This document shows, piece by piece, positions 1-6,448 of a DNA stretch of 18,814 nucleotides. Both the position numbers and the translations under genes were made by a program. Origin of the DNA: an uncultured bacterium (GTDB lineage Bacteria; Hydrothermota; Tepidihabitantia; Tepidihabitantales; Tepidihabitantaceae); NCBI GenBank assembly GCA_937139435.1, contig CAKZPX010000225.1, positions 1 through 18,814 of the forward strand, read 5' to 3'. The number at the start of each line of letters is the position of its first letter. Within the stretch, counting starts at the first letter, position 1. The notes below the pieces were generated by a model. That model was not told the origin of the DNA and searched no databases. It saw only the letters and a list, made by a program, of their open reading frames with translations.

Positions 1-298
1 TGTCTGTAAAGGTGAGGGGATGGTTTAACAGGGAATAAAGGGAGATTAAAATTAAAGGGTGAGGCGGTTTTGATTTTTCCGGTGGATCTGGCGGCACATT
101 TCTCTTCTCTTTTCAGGTCGTTTTTGTTGGTGATGGTGCGGGGTGTAATAGGATAGGAGGGTGGCGGTTGTGTGGTAGAGATAGGACAAGGGGTGGTGTC
201 GTGTAACTACGGGACGGAAGGAGTGGCAGGGCGGACGCACGCGGGTAAGCAAGGCACAATTAGCACCGGTAGTAATGGGAGAACGTTTATAAGCCAGG
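1..298. other. Region without a convincing gene
   Basis: I see no supportable gene here. The plus strand is strongly rich in G and poor in C, which leaves long stretches free of stops on both strands, but none has protein-like composition. A 66-codon minus-strand frame (52-252) is rich in His, Arg and Tyr and has no ribosome binding site, so I treat it as chance. The stretch may hold the 3' flank of a gene to the left or further decay of the deoxyhypusine-synthase relic that follows. Confidence 0.5.
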
Positions 299-493
299 CT
301 AAAATTTGAATGTTTTGCCCTTGCGCTTTAGTTTTTTCTCTGCCAGTGCCTGGGCGATAATTGGCAGGGCGATGGTGGCATCACAGTAGCACACTATCTT
401 GCTCGCATCAGGTAGTTCCTTTCCCCAGGAGATGCCCTCTTCCAGAGTGGCGCCGGGTTTGTGCTACTTTTCTTCCCGGTCTACCACTTGACT
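299..493 (-). pseudogene. Deoxyhypusine synthase-like protein, 3' relic
   Basis: Reading the minus strand, the last 55 codons before the stop at 299-301 give a typical C-terminus of the deoxyhypusine synthase family, with GATLEEGISWGKE followed by CDATIALPIIAQALAEKK. In the family this part carries the NAD- and spermidine-site segment SWGK plus the conserved DATIALP strand. The frame is interrupted by TAG at 464-466, where family-like sequence continues upstream for some nine residues (VVDREEK), and then by TAA at 494-496. The other roughly 250 residues of a family member (usually about 300-350 aa) are absent, and asd begins 26 bp further on. I read this as a genuine relic: the family match is strong over a short length, and the gene cannot be functional as it stands. 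In bacteria such proteins act on polyamines rather than eIF5A, but the substrate of the lost protein is unknown. Confidence 0.75.
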
Positions 494-521
494 TTACGCT
501 ACTTCTGATTAACTTAAAAAT

Positions 522-1523
522 ATGAAGCGAGTTGGCATCGCTGGTGCCACCGGTCTGGTGGGCGAGACGCTTTTAAGACTCCTGGAGTCGTCAGAATACG
601 AGATTGAGGATTTGCGGCTTTTTGCCTCGCAAAAGAGCGCCGGGATAATGGTCAGTTTCCGTGACCAGGAGTATGAGGTTAAAGAACTTGCGGTTGATGG
701 TTTTCAGGGGCTGGAGATCGCCTTTTTCTGCCTGGAGAATGAACTGGCGCAGAAGTTTGTGCCCGCGGTGGCAAAACTGTGTCCGGTGATTGACAAGTCA
801 AGCCAGTTCCGGTTAAAGGATGATGTGCCACTGGTGGTGCCTGAGGTTAACCCCGGGGCGCTGAGCGGGCACAAAAACATCATCGCCAATCCCAACTGCA
901 CAACAATACCGCTGGTGGTGGCGTTAAATCCCCTGCATCAGGAGTTCGGGCTGAAAGAGGTTTTTCTGGCATCTTATCAGTCGGTATCCGGTGCAGGCAG
1001 GGCAGCGCTGGAACAACTTTATTACGAGAGCGAGTTCTTTGTTCTGCACCGGCAACCGGATACCGGTGAGAGCCCATTTCCGGTTCAGATTGTGGACAAT
1101 GTGATTCCCCAGATTGGTGCGGTTGACGAAAGCGGGTTCAGTGCCGAGGAAAAGAAGACAATCCTGGAGACAAAAAAGATTCTTGGACTGGCAGAACTGG
1201 CAGTTAATTCCACCTGTGTGCGGGTGCCGGTTACGGTCGGACATTGTCTGGCGGTTACCTGCCGGTTTGAGAAAGCGGTGGACCTGGCAGGGGTGCGCCG
1301 GGTGCTGCAAAAGGCGCCCGGGGTGGTGTTAAAGCCCGATCGGGAACCGTTGACGCCTGTGGTGTGCCGGCAAAGGAATGAGGTGTTTGTCAGTCGGGTG
1401 CGGGCTGGTGCGACAGCGAATGATCTGAATCTCTGGATTGTTGCGGATAACCTTTATAAAGGTGCAGCAACCAATGCGCTCCAGATTGCCGGGCTGCTTT
1501 TAAAAAATAGCGAGGGGTTATGA
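522..1523 (+). CDS. asd: Aspartate-semialdehyde dehydrogenase
   Basis: Catalyses the NADPH-dependent reduction of aspartyl-4-phosphate to aspartate-4-semialdehyde, the branch point of lysine/diaminopimelate, threonine and methionine synthesis, in the cytoplasm. The 333 residues match the usual length. The N-terminal Rossmann motif is GATGLVG (about residues 8-14), the catalytic cysteine sits in NPNCTT (Cys126), the middle has YQSVSGAGRAALEQL, the acid/base histidine lies in VTVGHC (His241), and the C-terminal NADP-site segment reads NLYKGAATNALQIAGLL. The start at 522 has no clear Shine-Dalgarno; a TTGACT at 488-493 could be a -35, but the -10 is poor. Its stop overlaps the start of the peptidase gene in an ATGA (1520-1523), so the two are translationally coupled although their functions look unrelated. 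Identity is secure; only the start is less certain. Confidence 0.95.
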   Translation: MKRVGIAGATGLVGETLLRLLESSEYEIEDLRLFASQKSAGIMVSFRDQEYEVKELAVDGFQGLEIAFFCLENELAQKFVPAVAKLCPVIDKSSQFRLKDDVPLVVPEVNPGALSGHKNIIANPNCTTIPLVVALNPLHQEFGLKEVFLASYQSVSGAGRAALEQLYYESEFFVLHRQPDTGESPFPVQIVDNVIPQIGAVDESGFSAEEKKTILETKKILGLAELAVNSTCVRVPVTVGHCLAVTCRFEKAVDLAGVRRVLQKAPGVVLKPDREPLTPVVCRQRNEVFVSRVRAGATANDLNLWIVADNLYKGAATNALQIAGLLLKNSEGL

Positions 1524-3505
1524 AGAGGTTTTACTCCGTTTTAGTTTTACTGCTTCTGCTGGGTTCTGCTTACGGCTGGTTAGATGATGATTTTATTCTG
1601 GGGCGGGCGGACTGGAACAAATTGCCCGCACCGGTCATCTTTGCCGAGTCTTTGCACTCTTATGATGTCCGGCATTACCGGCTGGATATTGACCTGGCGA
1701 TGACCAATGCCAGTTACACCGCCGAGGAGCGGGTAACGATTAAAAGCAATGTCCCGTCCCTTGACACATTCAGTCTCCACTTTGCCGGGCTGGTGTGTGA
1801 TTCGGTCAAACGTAACGGTGTCCCGCTCAACTTCACCACTCCGTCCGGGCTGCTGGCCATCAATCTTGATACCCCCTTACCGCAGGGGGAGTCAACTTTA
1901 ATAAATATCTTCTTTCACCGCGAATCCACCGCCCAGCAGATCGGTTTCTTCTTTGCCCGCCCGCCAACGGTGCGCTATGCCCATGCGATGACCTGCGGTT
2001 GTCCGAGAGATAACCACTACTGGTTTGCCTGCTGGGATTGGCCCAATGACAAGGCGGAGCGCGGTTGTGAGATCAACCTCACTGTGCCCGACACATTTCA
2101 GGCGTGTGCCAACGGTATGCTGGACTCGGTTACCACTGTGTCCGGTGGCAAGAAAAAGTTCTGGTGGCGGCATCCCTATCCAATCTGCACCTATCTGATG
2201 ACCTTTTCCGCTTCCCGCTTTGCCCGCTGGGACACAATTGTTGTCTGTCCCAATGGCGACACCGTGCCCTTGATTTACTACATGTGGCCTGAGGATTCTG
2301 CCGGAACAAGAAACGGCTACCGTCGGGTGCCGGAGATGATCATTTATTTCAGTGATACCAGCCGGTTTGGACCTTATCCATTTGAGAGGTTCGGGATGGT
2401 GCCGGGCTATTACGGTTTTCCCTGGGGCGGGATGGAACATCAGACCCAGGTGATGATTCACACCAGTTATCTCAGCGGCGGTGGCGAGGCGACCATCTGT
2501 CACGAACTCTCCCATATGTGGTGGGGTGATATGGTTACCCATGTTGGTTATGCGGATGTGTGGCTCAACGAGGGGTTTGCCACCTGGGCCGAGTGTCAGT
2601 ATATGGGTTATCTCAACGGTCGGGACTACTTTCAGAATTACATCCGGGGTAAGGCACGGCGGTACTTTAACCAGCATCGGGTGCGTGACTTTCCGATCTA
2701 CAATCCACCATGGAGCGAGATTTACAATTACGGCATAGTTTACTGCAAGGGCTCCTGGATATTGCGGATGCTCCAGTTTCTCACCGGTGATACGGTCTGG
2801 CAGACACCCGGCATATTCTATCAGGCGCTACGCGCCTATGCCGACTCCTTTAAATACCGCACCGTCGCAACCGAAGATTTCCAGCGGATTACCGAACAGG
2901 TAACCGGTATTAGCCTTGATACCTTTTTCAACCAGTGGGTTTATGACCGTGGCTATCCCCGTTTCTACCTTAACTGGGCAAAGGAGGCACATGGTGACTC
3001 CTGGCGGGTAATAATCAACCTGTATCAGCGCAATGACACCAACTCCTGTCCTTTCTTTCATATCCCTTTGCCGGTGCGGTTTAACCTTGCCGGTGAGAGT
3101 GTGATTGTGACGCTGCGTCCGCAGGACAGCGTTTATTTTGACACATTCATGTTTGCCCGTGAGCCGTTCTCGCTTACCCCTGATCCGGACAACTGGATTC
3201 TGGACAGCACGATTATAACTTCGGTTGGCGTTGCTGAAATGGTTCGGGCACCACAGATAAGACTGATCCGGATTAAGCCCAATCCGGCACAAGGGGTGGT
3301 TTGCTTTCAGTTCAGTGGTAATTTAGCGCGACCGCTTGAGATTTACGACCGGGCTGGCAGGCGGGTGGCGGTTCTTATCCCGGGAAATTCCCCGGCGATA
3401 AACTGGCAGCGCACCGACCAGCAGGGTAGGCGGTTGCCGGCTGGTGTTTATTTTGCCCGGCTGGCAGATGATGCAAAACCTTTGCAGTTTGTCCTGATAG
3501 ATTAA
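1520..3505 (+). CDS. Secreted M1-family zinc metallopeptidase with C-terminal sorting domain
   Basis: A probable zinc aminopeptidase exported through the inner membrane. Residues 1-19 form a signal peptide (MKRFYSVLVLLLLLGSAYG). The M1 N-terminal beta domain follows, then the exopeptidase motif as GGMEH (residues 303-307; GxMEN is usual, so the last position is changed to His). The zinc site is HELSH (His328, Glu329, His332) with Glu351 in NEGFATWAE, 18 residues later, exactly the gluzincin spacing. Tyr408 in YCKGSWILRML fits the M1 transition-state tyrosine. The last 75 or so residues start with RIKPNPAQG and end with LPAGVYFARL and FVLID, a Por/FlgD-like beta-sandwich used for sorting to the surface. 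The start overlaps the asd stop (ATGA), with GAGGGG upstream. The peptide substrate is unknown. Confidence 0.9.
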   Translation: MKRFYSVLVLLLLLGSAYGWLDDDFILGRADWNKLPAPVIFAESLHSYDVRHYRLDIDLAMTNASYTAEERVTIKSNVPSLDTFSLHFAGLVCDSVKRNGVPLNFTTPSGLLAINLDTPLPQGESTLINIFFHRESTAQQIGFFFARPPTVRYAHAMTCGCPRDNHYWFACWDWPNDKAERGCEINLTVPDTFQACANGMLDSVTTVSGGKKKFWWRHPYPICTYLMTFSASRFARWDTIVVCPNGDTVPLIYYMWPEDSAGTRNGYRRVPEMIIYFSDTSRFGPYPFERFGMVPGYYGFPWGGMEHQTQVMIHTSYLSGGGEATICHELSHMWWGDMVTHVGYADVWLNEGFATWAECQYMGYLNGRDYFQNYIRGKARRYFNQHRVRDFPIYNPPWSEIYNYGIVYCKGSWILRMLQFLTGDTVWQTPGIFYQALRAYADSFKYRTVATEDFQRITEQVTGISLDTFFNQWVYDRGYPRFYLNWAKEAHGDSWRVIINLYQRNDTNSCPFFHIPLPVRFNLAGESVIVTLRPQDSVYFDTFMFAREPFSLTPDPDNWILDSTIITSVGVAEMVRAPQIRLIRIKPNPAQGVVCFQFSGNLARPLEIYDRAGRRVAVLIPGNSPAINWQRTDQQGRRLPAGVYFARLADDAKPLQFVLID

Positions 3506-3640
3506 AATTAAGATGTTAAACCGGGTGGTTACTGTTACCGCTGCTGATCTACGGGCAGAAAACTGATTTTACCGGTCCTTGACTGCGGGCAGGCGATAAG
3601 CAAAATAATATTAATAGGTTTAACCAGAAGGAGTTAAAAG

Positions 3641-4165
3641 ATGCGATACTTTTTTGTTGCCCTGTTTGTGGCGATCTTTATCGCTGGCTGTGGCGCACAG
3701 AATCAGGAAAAGGTAGAAAAGCCTGCTGAAACTGCAACCGAGTCCACACTGGCGGTAGCTAACGAGTCGGTTTCTACACCCGAGCCGGTGGTGGCGCCGG
3801 CACCAGCCAGGGAGAAGGCAGCGACACAACCCAAAAAGCCAGAACCGGCACCAGAACCGCCCAGGGGCAGCGAGAGTGAGAAATCAGAACTGCCCAAACT
3901 CTGGGACTTTTTTGCCACCTGGTGCCCGCCCTGTAAAAAACAGGCGCCGATAATTGAGGAACTGGCAGCAGAATACAAGGGACAGATAGAGATTGCCTCC
4001 ATTGATACGGACAAAAATCAGGAACTGGCGCGCAAGTTTAACATCCAGGCGATTCCGACACTGGTATTTCTTGATGCGTCTGGCAAAGAGGTTTCCCGAC
4101 ATGTGGGCTTTTTCCCGAAAGACTCAATTATCGCCCGTTTCAGGACGCATGGGTTTATCAAGTAA
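3641..4165 (+). CDS. Thioredoxin-fold lipoprotein (TlpA/ResA-like)
   Basis: An extracytoplasmic, membrane-anchored thiol-disulfide protein. A type II signal peptide ends in the lipobox IAGC with the lipidated cysteine at residue 17. Residues 20-85 are a Pro/Ala/Glu/Lys-rich linker of low complexity. The thioredoxin domain spans about 86-174, with the active site WCPPC (Cys95 and Cys98) and the cis-proline in IPTLVF (Pro139). CPPC is a variant of the common CGPC and CEPC motifs and is frequent in TlpA/ResA-like proteins. The first beta strand seems short (LPKLWDFFATWC). A good ribosome binding site, AAGGAG, lies 7 bp before the ATG. The gene stands alone on the plus strand between two intergenic gaps, so no partner can be named; plausible roles are cytochrome maturation or disulfide reduction in the periplasm. 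Confidence 0.9.
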   Translation: MRYFFVALFVAIFIAGCGAQNQEKVEKPAETATESTLAVANESVSTPEPVVAPAPAREKAATQPKKPEPAPEPPRGSESEKSELPKLWDFFATWCPPCKKQAPIIEELAAEYKGQIEIASIDTDKNQELARKFNIQAIPTLVFLDASGKEVSRHVGFFPKDSIIARFRTHGFIK

Positions 4166-4213
4166 CGGATAAGGGGAGAAGAGATAACTTTAACCGGTCT
4201 TATCTGGTGCGGT

Positions 4214-4229
4214 TAACATCCGGATGTTA
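4214..4229. promoter_or_regulatory. 16-bp perfect palindrome, possible operator
   Basis: The sequence taacatccggatgtta is a perfect palindrome with no loop. It sits 17 bp upstream of the ATG of the 102-residue ORF, and pairing continues for three more bases with a one-base bulge. The lack of a loop and of a T tract argues against a terminator and suggests binding by a dimeric regulator. No cognate regulator can be named. Confidence 0.4.
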
Positions 4230-4246
4230 CCGGAAGTTCGGCGATA

Positions 4247-4555
4247 ATGCTTAAAGGCAAAATCAGGATCGACCCGGGCTATGTTGAGACCTGGGGTACA
4301 ATCAAAGGGCTCTTAGAGGTGTGGCAGAGGGAAAACGACCTTGAGGTCAGAGGTGTCTGTACCGATATAGTTGAACTCCACACCTGGCTTTTGCCCTCAA
4401 TTGCAGCGGCATATCCGGACAAAGAGATCTATCTTGGTGCGATCCGAATCCCGGAAACCGAACCAGAGCGGGAACTCTTAAAACAGGAGATCAGACTCTC
4501 GTTAGAAGAAAACTCGGCAGGAATGCAACGGGTAGAACCCCGGCGCCGGTGCTGA
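4247..4555 (+). CDS. Hypothetical protein, 102 aa
   Basis: I do not recognise this protein. It is a soluble, charged 102-residue product without signal peptide, membrane segment or cysteine cluster; it contains WGTIKGLLEVWQREND and a Glu-rich C-terminal third (ETEPERELLKQEIRLSLEE) likely to be helical. Base composition and codon use match the surrounding genes, which favours a real gene. The start region is weak: only GGAAG 11 bp upstream resembles a ribosome binding site. It lies behind the 16-bp palindrome at 4214-4229 and ends just before the strong hairpin at 4561-4599, which could terminate it. Confidence 0.55.
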   Translation: MLKGKIRIDPGYVETWGTIKGLLEVWQRENDLEVRGVCTDIVELHTWLLPSIAAAYPDKEIYLGAIRIPETEPERELLKQEIRLSLEENSAGMQRVEPRRRC

Positions 4556-4557
4556 AT

Positions 4558-4599
4558 AAAAAAACCGGTGGGGCGGATCTTCTCCGCCCCACCGGTTTT
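4558..4599 (-). terminator. Very strong intrinsic terminator, best read on the minus strand
   Basis: A perfect 17-bp stem, aaaaccggtggggcgga and its complement, closes a 5-base loop (tcttc, 4578-4582). On the minus strand the stem runs straight into seven T (complement of A at 4558-4564). On the plus strand only four T follow. It may work in both directions, but its T tract suits minus-strand transcription, where the nearest stop codon is the relic at 4612-4614. Confidence 0.85.
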
Positions 4600-4611
4600 A
4601 ACCGATAGAGT

Positions 4612-4674
4612 TTACTTGCGTCTGGTATCCTGATCGGTCCAGGGTAACGGCGGGTTATTTTCCAGAAAGAAGAA
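4612..4674 (-). pseudogene. Possible 3' tail of a lost minus-strand gene
   Basis: On the minus strand a short open frame encodes FFFLENNPPLPWTDQDTRRK and stops at 4612-4614, 13 bp before the strong hairpin whose T tract faces the same way. It begins after an in-frame TGA (4675-4677) and has no start codon or ribosome binding site. The protein-like composition and the orphan terminator suggest the end of a gene whose body was replaced by the AT-rich segment that follows. No family is recognised. Confidence 0.35.
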
Positions 4675-4695
4675 TCAGCCAGATTTCATATTTAC

Positions 4696-5070
4696 TTGCC
4701 GAGAGCATTGAGAAAGGTATTTTTCATTACTTTTAAAAAAATAGAGTCAGCGTTTAATTTTAACAAGGAGATATCGCAAAAGAATGTAAAAAAAGTCGTG
4801 AAAAGCATTATGCCCTTCAATGGGGTAGGGGTTTTAAGAAAAATTGATATGTTTTTTAATATCATTGTGCCTTTTTACATTGTAACTTTTGAATGTGATG
4901 ACAAGGAGGTAATAGCAAATTTTTTAAGAAAAGTCGTAGAGTGTTATCCGCCCACAGGCGAGATGAAAAGAATTGCCCTGAAATACGGTAAAGAGACAAA
5001 AGAAGTTATGTCAATGGGGGCTGTAATTGAATTTTTTGGTATTTTAGAGTTATTTAGAGATAATAGATAG
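4696..5070 (+). CDS. AT-rich hypothetical protein, about 124 aa
   Basis: I do not recognise this protein. The open frame is rich in Lys, Phe, Ile and Val, with a hydrophobic middle (MFFNIIVPFYIVTF) that is more like buried beta strand than a clean membrane helix. The base composition is much richer in A and T than every neighbour, and codons ending in A or T dominate, a sign of recent arrival from another genome or of fast decay. The only upstream start is TTG at 4696, without a Shine-Dalgarno. The frame is open back to 4648, so this may be the C-terminal part of a truncated gene, or a shorter product may start at the ATG in MPFNGVG. It ends 10 bp before arsR on the same strand. Confidence 0.45.
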   Translation: MPRALRKVFFITFKKIESAFNFNKEISQKNVKKVVKSIMPFNGVGVLRKIDMFFNIIVPFYIVTFECDDKEVIANFLRKVVECYPPTGEMKRIALKYGKETKEVMSMGAVIEFFGILELFRDNR

Positions 5071-5080
5071 TTGATATTAT

Positions 5081-5425
5081 ATGCCAATAAGAAAGCGAAT
5101 TCATCCGGCAGAGGTTTTGGCGGCGCTGGGGCATCCGGTTCGGCTGGAGATTGTGGTGATACTTTCGGGTGGTGAGCGGTGTGTGGCTGAGATTGTGCCT
5201 TATTTTTCCCGGGAGCGTTCGGTTGTGTCCCGGCATCTGGCGGTGCTGGAGGGTGCCGGTGTTGTCTGTTCCCGGCGGCAGGGGCGTAAGGTGTTTTACA
5301 GTATTGCTGACCAGCGGGTTTTGAGTTTGCTGGATGTTGTCCTGGATGTGGCAATGCATCCGGAGAAAGCCCGTCCGGGACCGGGTGCGGTGGCGATGAG
5401 AGGCGGCGAAGAGGGGAATGGATAG
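5081..5425 (+). CDS. arsR: ArsR/SmtB-family metalloregulator
   Basis: A winged-helix repressor that would release DNA on binding arsenite/antimonite or a similar metal ion; 114 residues, the normal size. It shows the family N-terminus ALGHPVRLEIVVIL (residues 15-28), the sensor-helix region GERCVAEIV (Cys34), the recognition helix SRERSVVSRHLAVLEGAGVV (43-62) and the wing CSRRQGRKVFY. In the classical As(III) site ELCVC two cysteines lie in the sensor helix; here the second is Ala36, while Cys63 in the wing could give another ligand, so the metal site is a variant. There is no Shine-Dalgarno before the ATG. Gene order with arsC and the two relics supports an arsenic operon. Its tail overlaps the start of the permease relic. 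Confidence 0.85.
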   Translation: MPIRKRIHPAEVLAALGHPVRLEIVVILSGGERCVAEIVPYFSRERSVVSRHLAVLEGAGVVCSRRQGRKVFYSIADQRVLSLLDVVLDVAMHPEKARPGPGAVAMRGGEEGNG

Positions 5426-5575
5426 GTTGTTTTTAGTAATTTTGGCGCGGTTTTGCTGTTAATGGTTGTGATTCTGCGCAGCATCGGAATGAAGCAGGGG
5501 CTTACCTATCTCCTGCGCATGGTTGTTCTTTCGGCAATTATTGGTTTTGTTTTTGGAAAGGAGGTGGCAAGATGA
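5418..5575 (+). pseudogene. Collapsed permease gene (ArsP/DUF318-like) between arsR and arsC
   Basis: Two ends of a membrane protein seem joined by a large deletion. An ATG at 5418 overlaps the arsR stop and opens MDRLFLVILARF, then stops at 5460-5462. In another frame, from about 5432, comes a C-terminal transmembrane helix typical of PF03773 permeases (LRSIGMKQGLTYLLRMVV, then LSAIIGFVFGKEVAR), ending in a TGA that overlaps the arsC start as ATGA. Both couplings to neighbours are kept while roughly 300 codons are missing. A 37-codon fragment starting at the ATG at 5465 could still be translated, since the GGAGG for arsC lies in its tail. The family assignment rests on the last helix and the arsR-permease-arsC order; the loss of function is more certain than the exact family. 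Confidence 0.65.
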
Positions 5576-5970
5576 AAAGGGTACTTTTTGCCTGTGTTGG
5601 TAATTCCTGCCGGAGTCAGATGGCCGAGGCTTTTTGCCGGCAGATGGGAAGGAAGGTGGTGTGCGCCTCAGCGGGTTCAGCGCCGGAGAAGGAGGTTGCG
5701 CCCGAGGCGATTGCGGTGATGCAGGAAAAGGGGATTGATATCACCGGTGCCCGACCCAAGAGTTTTCAGGACTTGCCGGATTTGAGTTTTGACTATCTTG
5801 TGACAATGGGGTGTGAGGTTGTCTGTCCGTTCCTGCCCGGTGCCCGACATATTGCCTGGGAGATACCGGACCCGAAGGGTAAGGGGCTGGAGGAGTTTCG
5901 CCGGGTGCGGGATTTGATTAGAGAAAAGGTGCAGGAGCTTTTAGCCGAGATTGAAAAGGAGACGGATTGA
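5572..5970 (+). CDS. arsC: Arsenate reductase, low-molecular-weight phosphatase type
   Basis: Reduces arsenate to arsenite in the cytoplasm by the thioredoxin-linked triple-cysteine mechanism of the LMW-PTP family. The P-loop CVGNSCRS (Cys8 to Arg14) is the CX5R motif. DPKGKGLEEFR near the C-terminus carries the catalytic aspartate and gives the usual 132-residue length. Cys81 and Cys85 in MGCEVVCPF would supply the resolving pair, although their spacing (CX3C) is closer than the Cys82/Cys89 pair of the S. aureus enzyme. AAGGAGG lies 6-7 bp upstream, and the ATG overlaps the stop of the permease relic. With the exporter gone, arsenite formed here would need another exit route or a methylating enzyme elsewhere. 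An authentic protein phosphatase role is less likely given the DPKG motif and the context. Confidence 0.88.
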   Translation: MKRVLFACVGNSCRSQMAEAFCRQMGRKVVCASAGSAPEKEVAPEAIAVMQEKGIDITGARPKSFQDLPDLSFDYLVTMGCEVVCPFLPGARHIAWEIPDPKGKGLEEFRRVRDLIREKVQELLAEIEKETD

Positions 5971-6137
5971 AGGTAGAGATACTGGGTGCGGAGTGTGCCC
6001 GATGTCAGGAACTGGAGAAAAGGGTGCTGGCAGGTCATACCCGACCATTGGGACTGCGGCTACATTGTTTTATTAATGACAGGGCAGGCTGCTGGTCTTT
6101 TTGTCGGTTTAATGTCGGACCAACCGTAGTCCCTTAA
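5967..6137 (+). pseudogene. Truncated redox-active disulfide (thioredoxin_3) protein
   Basis: A TTG at 5967 overlaps the arsC stop and opens KVEILGAECARCQELEKRV, the N-terminus of the small 'redox-active disulfide protein 2' family, with its CxxC as CARC. Such proteins (about 75-80 aa) commonly accompany arsR, PF03773 permeases and arsC. After some 21 residues the match ends; the frame runs on to 6137 with unrelated residues (HTRPLGLRLHCFINDRAG...) lacking the rest of the thioredoxin fold. The break near 6030 looks like a deletion or recombination joint. A 56-residue chimera might still be translated, but it is unlikely to fold. Confidence 0.65.
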
Positions 6138-6345
6138 CTTTCGGAAACCACGCTTGAATACGGATGTCCTCACTGGCAATTCTTATCTGAGTAACCCGGA
6201 TGGCGCAGCAGGAGCCGTCAGTGGTGTGCAGTAGAAAGCAGACCGGTGCGGTTGTGAGTTTGAGCGTCAGGTGGTAGCCGGTGTCGCCCGGGGCAAAGTC
6301 GGCGCAGAACCGGTAAACCGATTCGCAGTAAATGGTATCATTCAT
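6109..6345 (-). CDS. Doubtful 78-aa ORF downstream of the TonB receptor, possibly a relic
   Basis: This minus-strand frame (MNDTIYCESVYRFCADF..., ending IRIQAWFPKVKGLRLVRH) follows the TonB receptor by about 100 bp. Its beta-rich, Cys-containing composition is more protein-like than a random frame. There is no clear ribosome binding site. The adjoining frame just upstream (TLWTGQTRLRLNIPDE, ending at a TGA that overlaps this ATG) reads smoothly into it, so it may be the C-terminal part of a frameshifted secreted protein. No family is recognised. The rest of the 5971-6448 gap shows only the redox-protein relic. Confidence 0.3.
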   Translation of the reverse strand: MNDTIYCESVYRFCADFAPGDTGYHLTLKLTTAPVCFLLHTTDGSCCAIRVTQIRIASEDIRIQAWFPKVKGLRLVRH

Positions 6346-6448
6346 CAGGGATGTTCAGCCGTAACCGGGTTTGTCCGGTCCAGAGAGTTCGCCCCCGCTG
6401 AGGACACCGGTTGCGACTGGAGTGGTGGATCTCTATTGACTTTCTTTT

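Noticed and set aside
52..252. 66-codon minus-strand ORF
   Set aside because: His/Arg/Tyr-rich, no ribosome binding site, and explained by the G-rich plus strand.
924..1310. 128-codon minus-strand ORF
   Set aside because: Antisense shadow of asd.
1898..2677. 259-codon minus-strand ORF
   Set aside because: Lies wholly antisense to the M1 peptidase, whose zinc-site codons it mirrors; no domain or start signal of its own.
3506..3640. Promoter for the thioredoxin lipoprotein (TTGACT at 3579-3584)
   Set aside because: No -10 at a proper distance; the nearest TAATAT is 21 bp away, so I did not call it.
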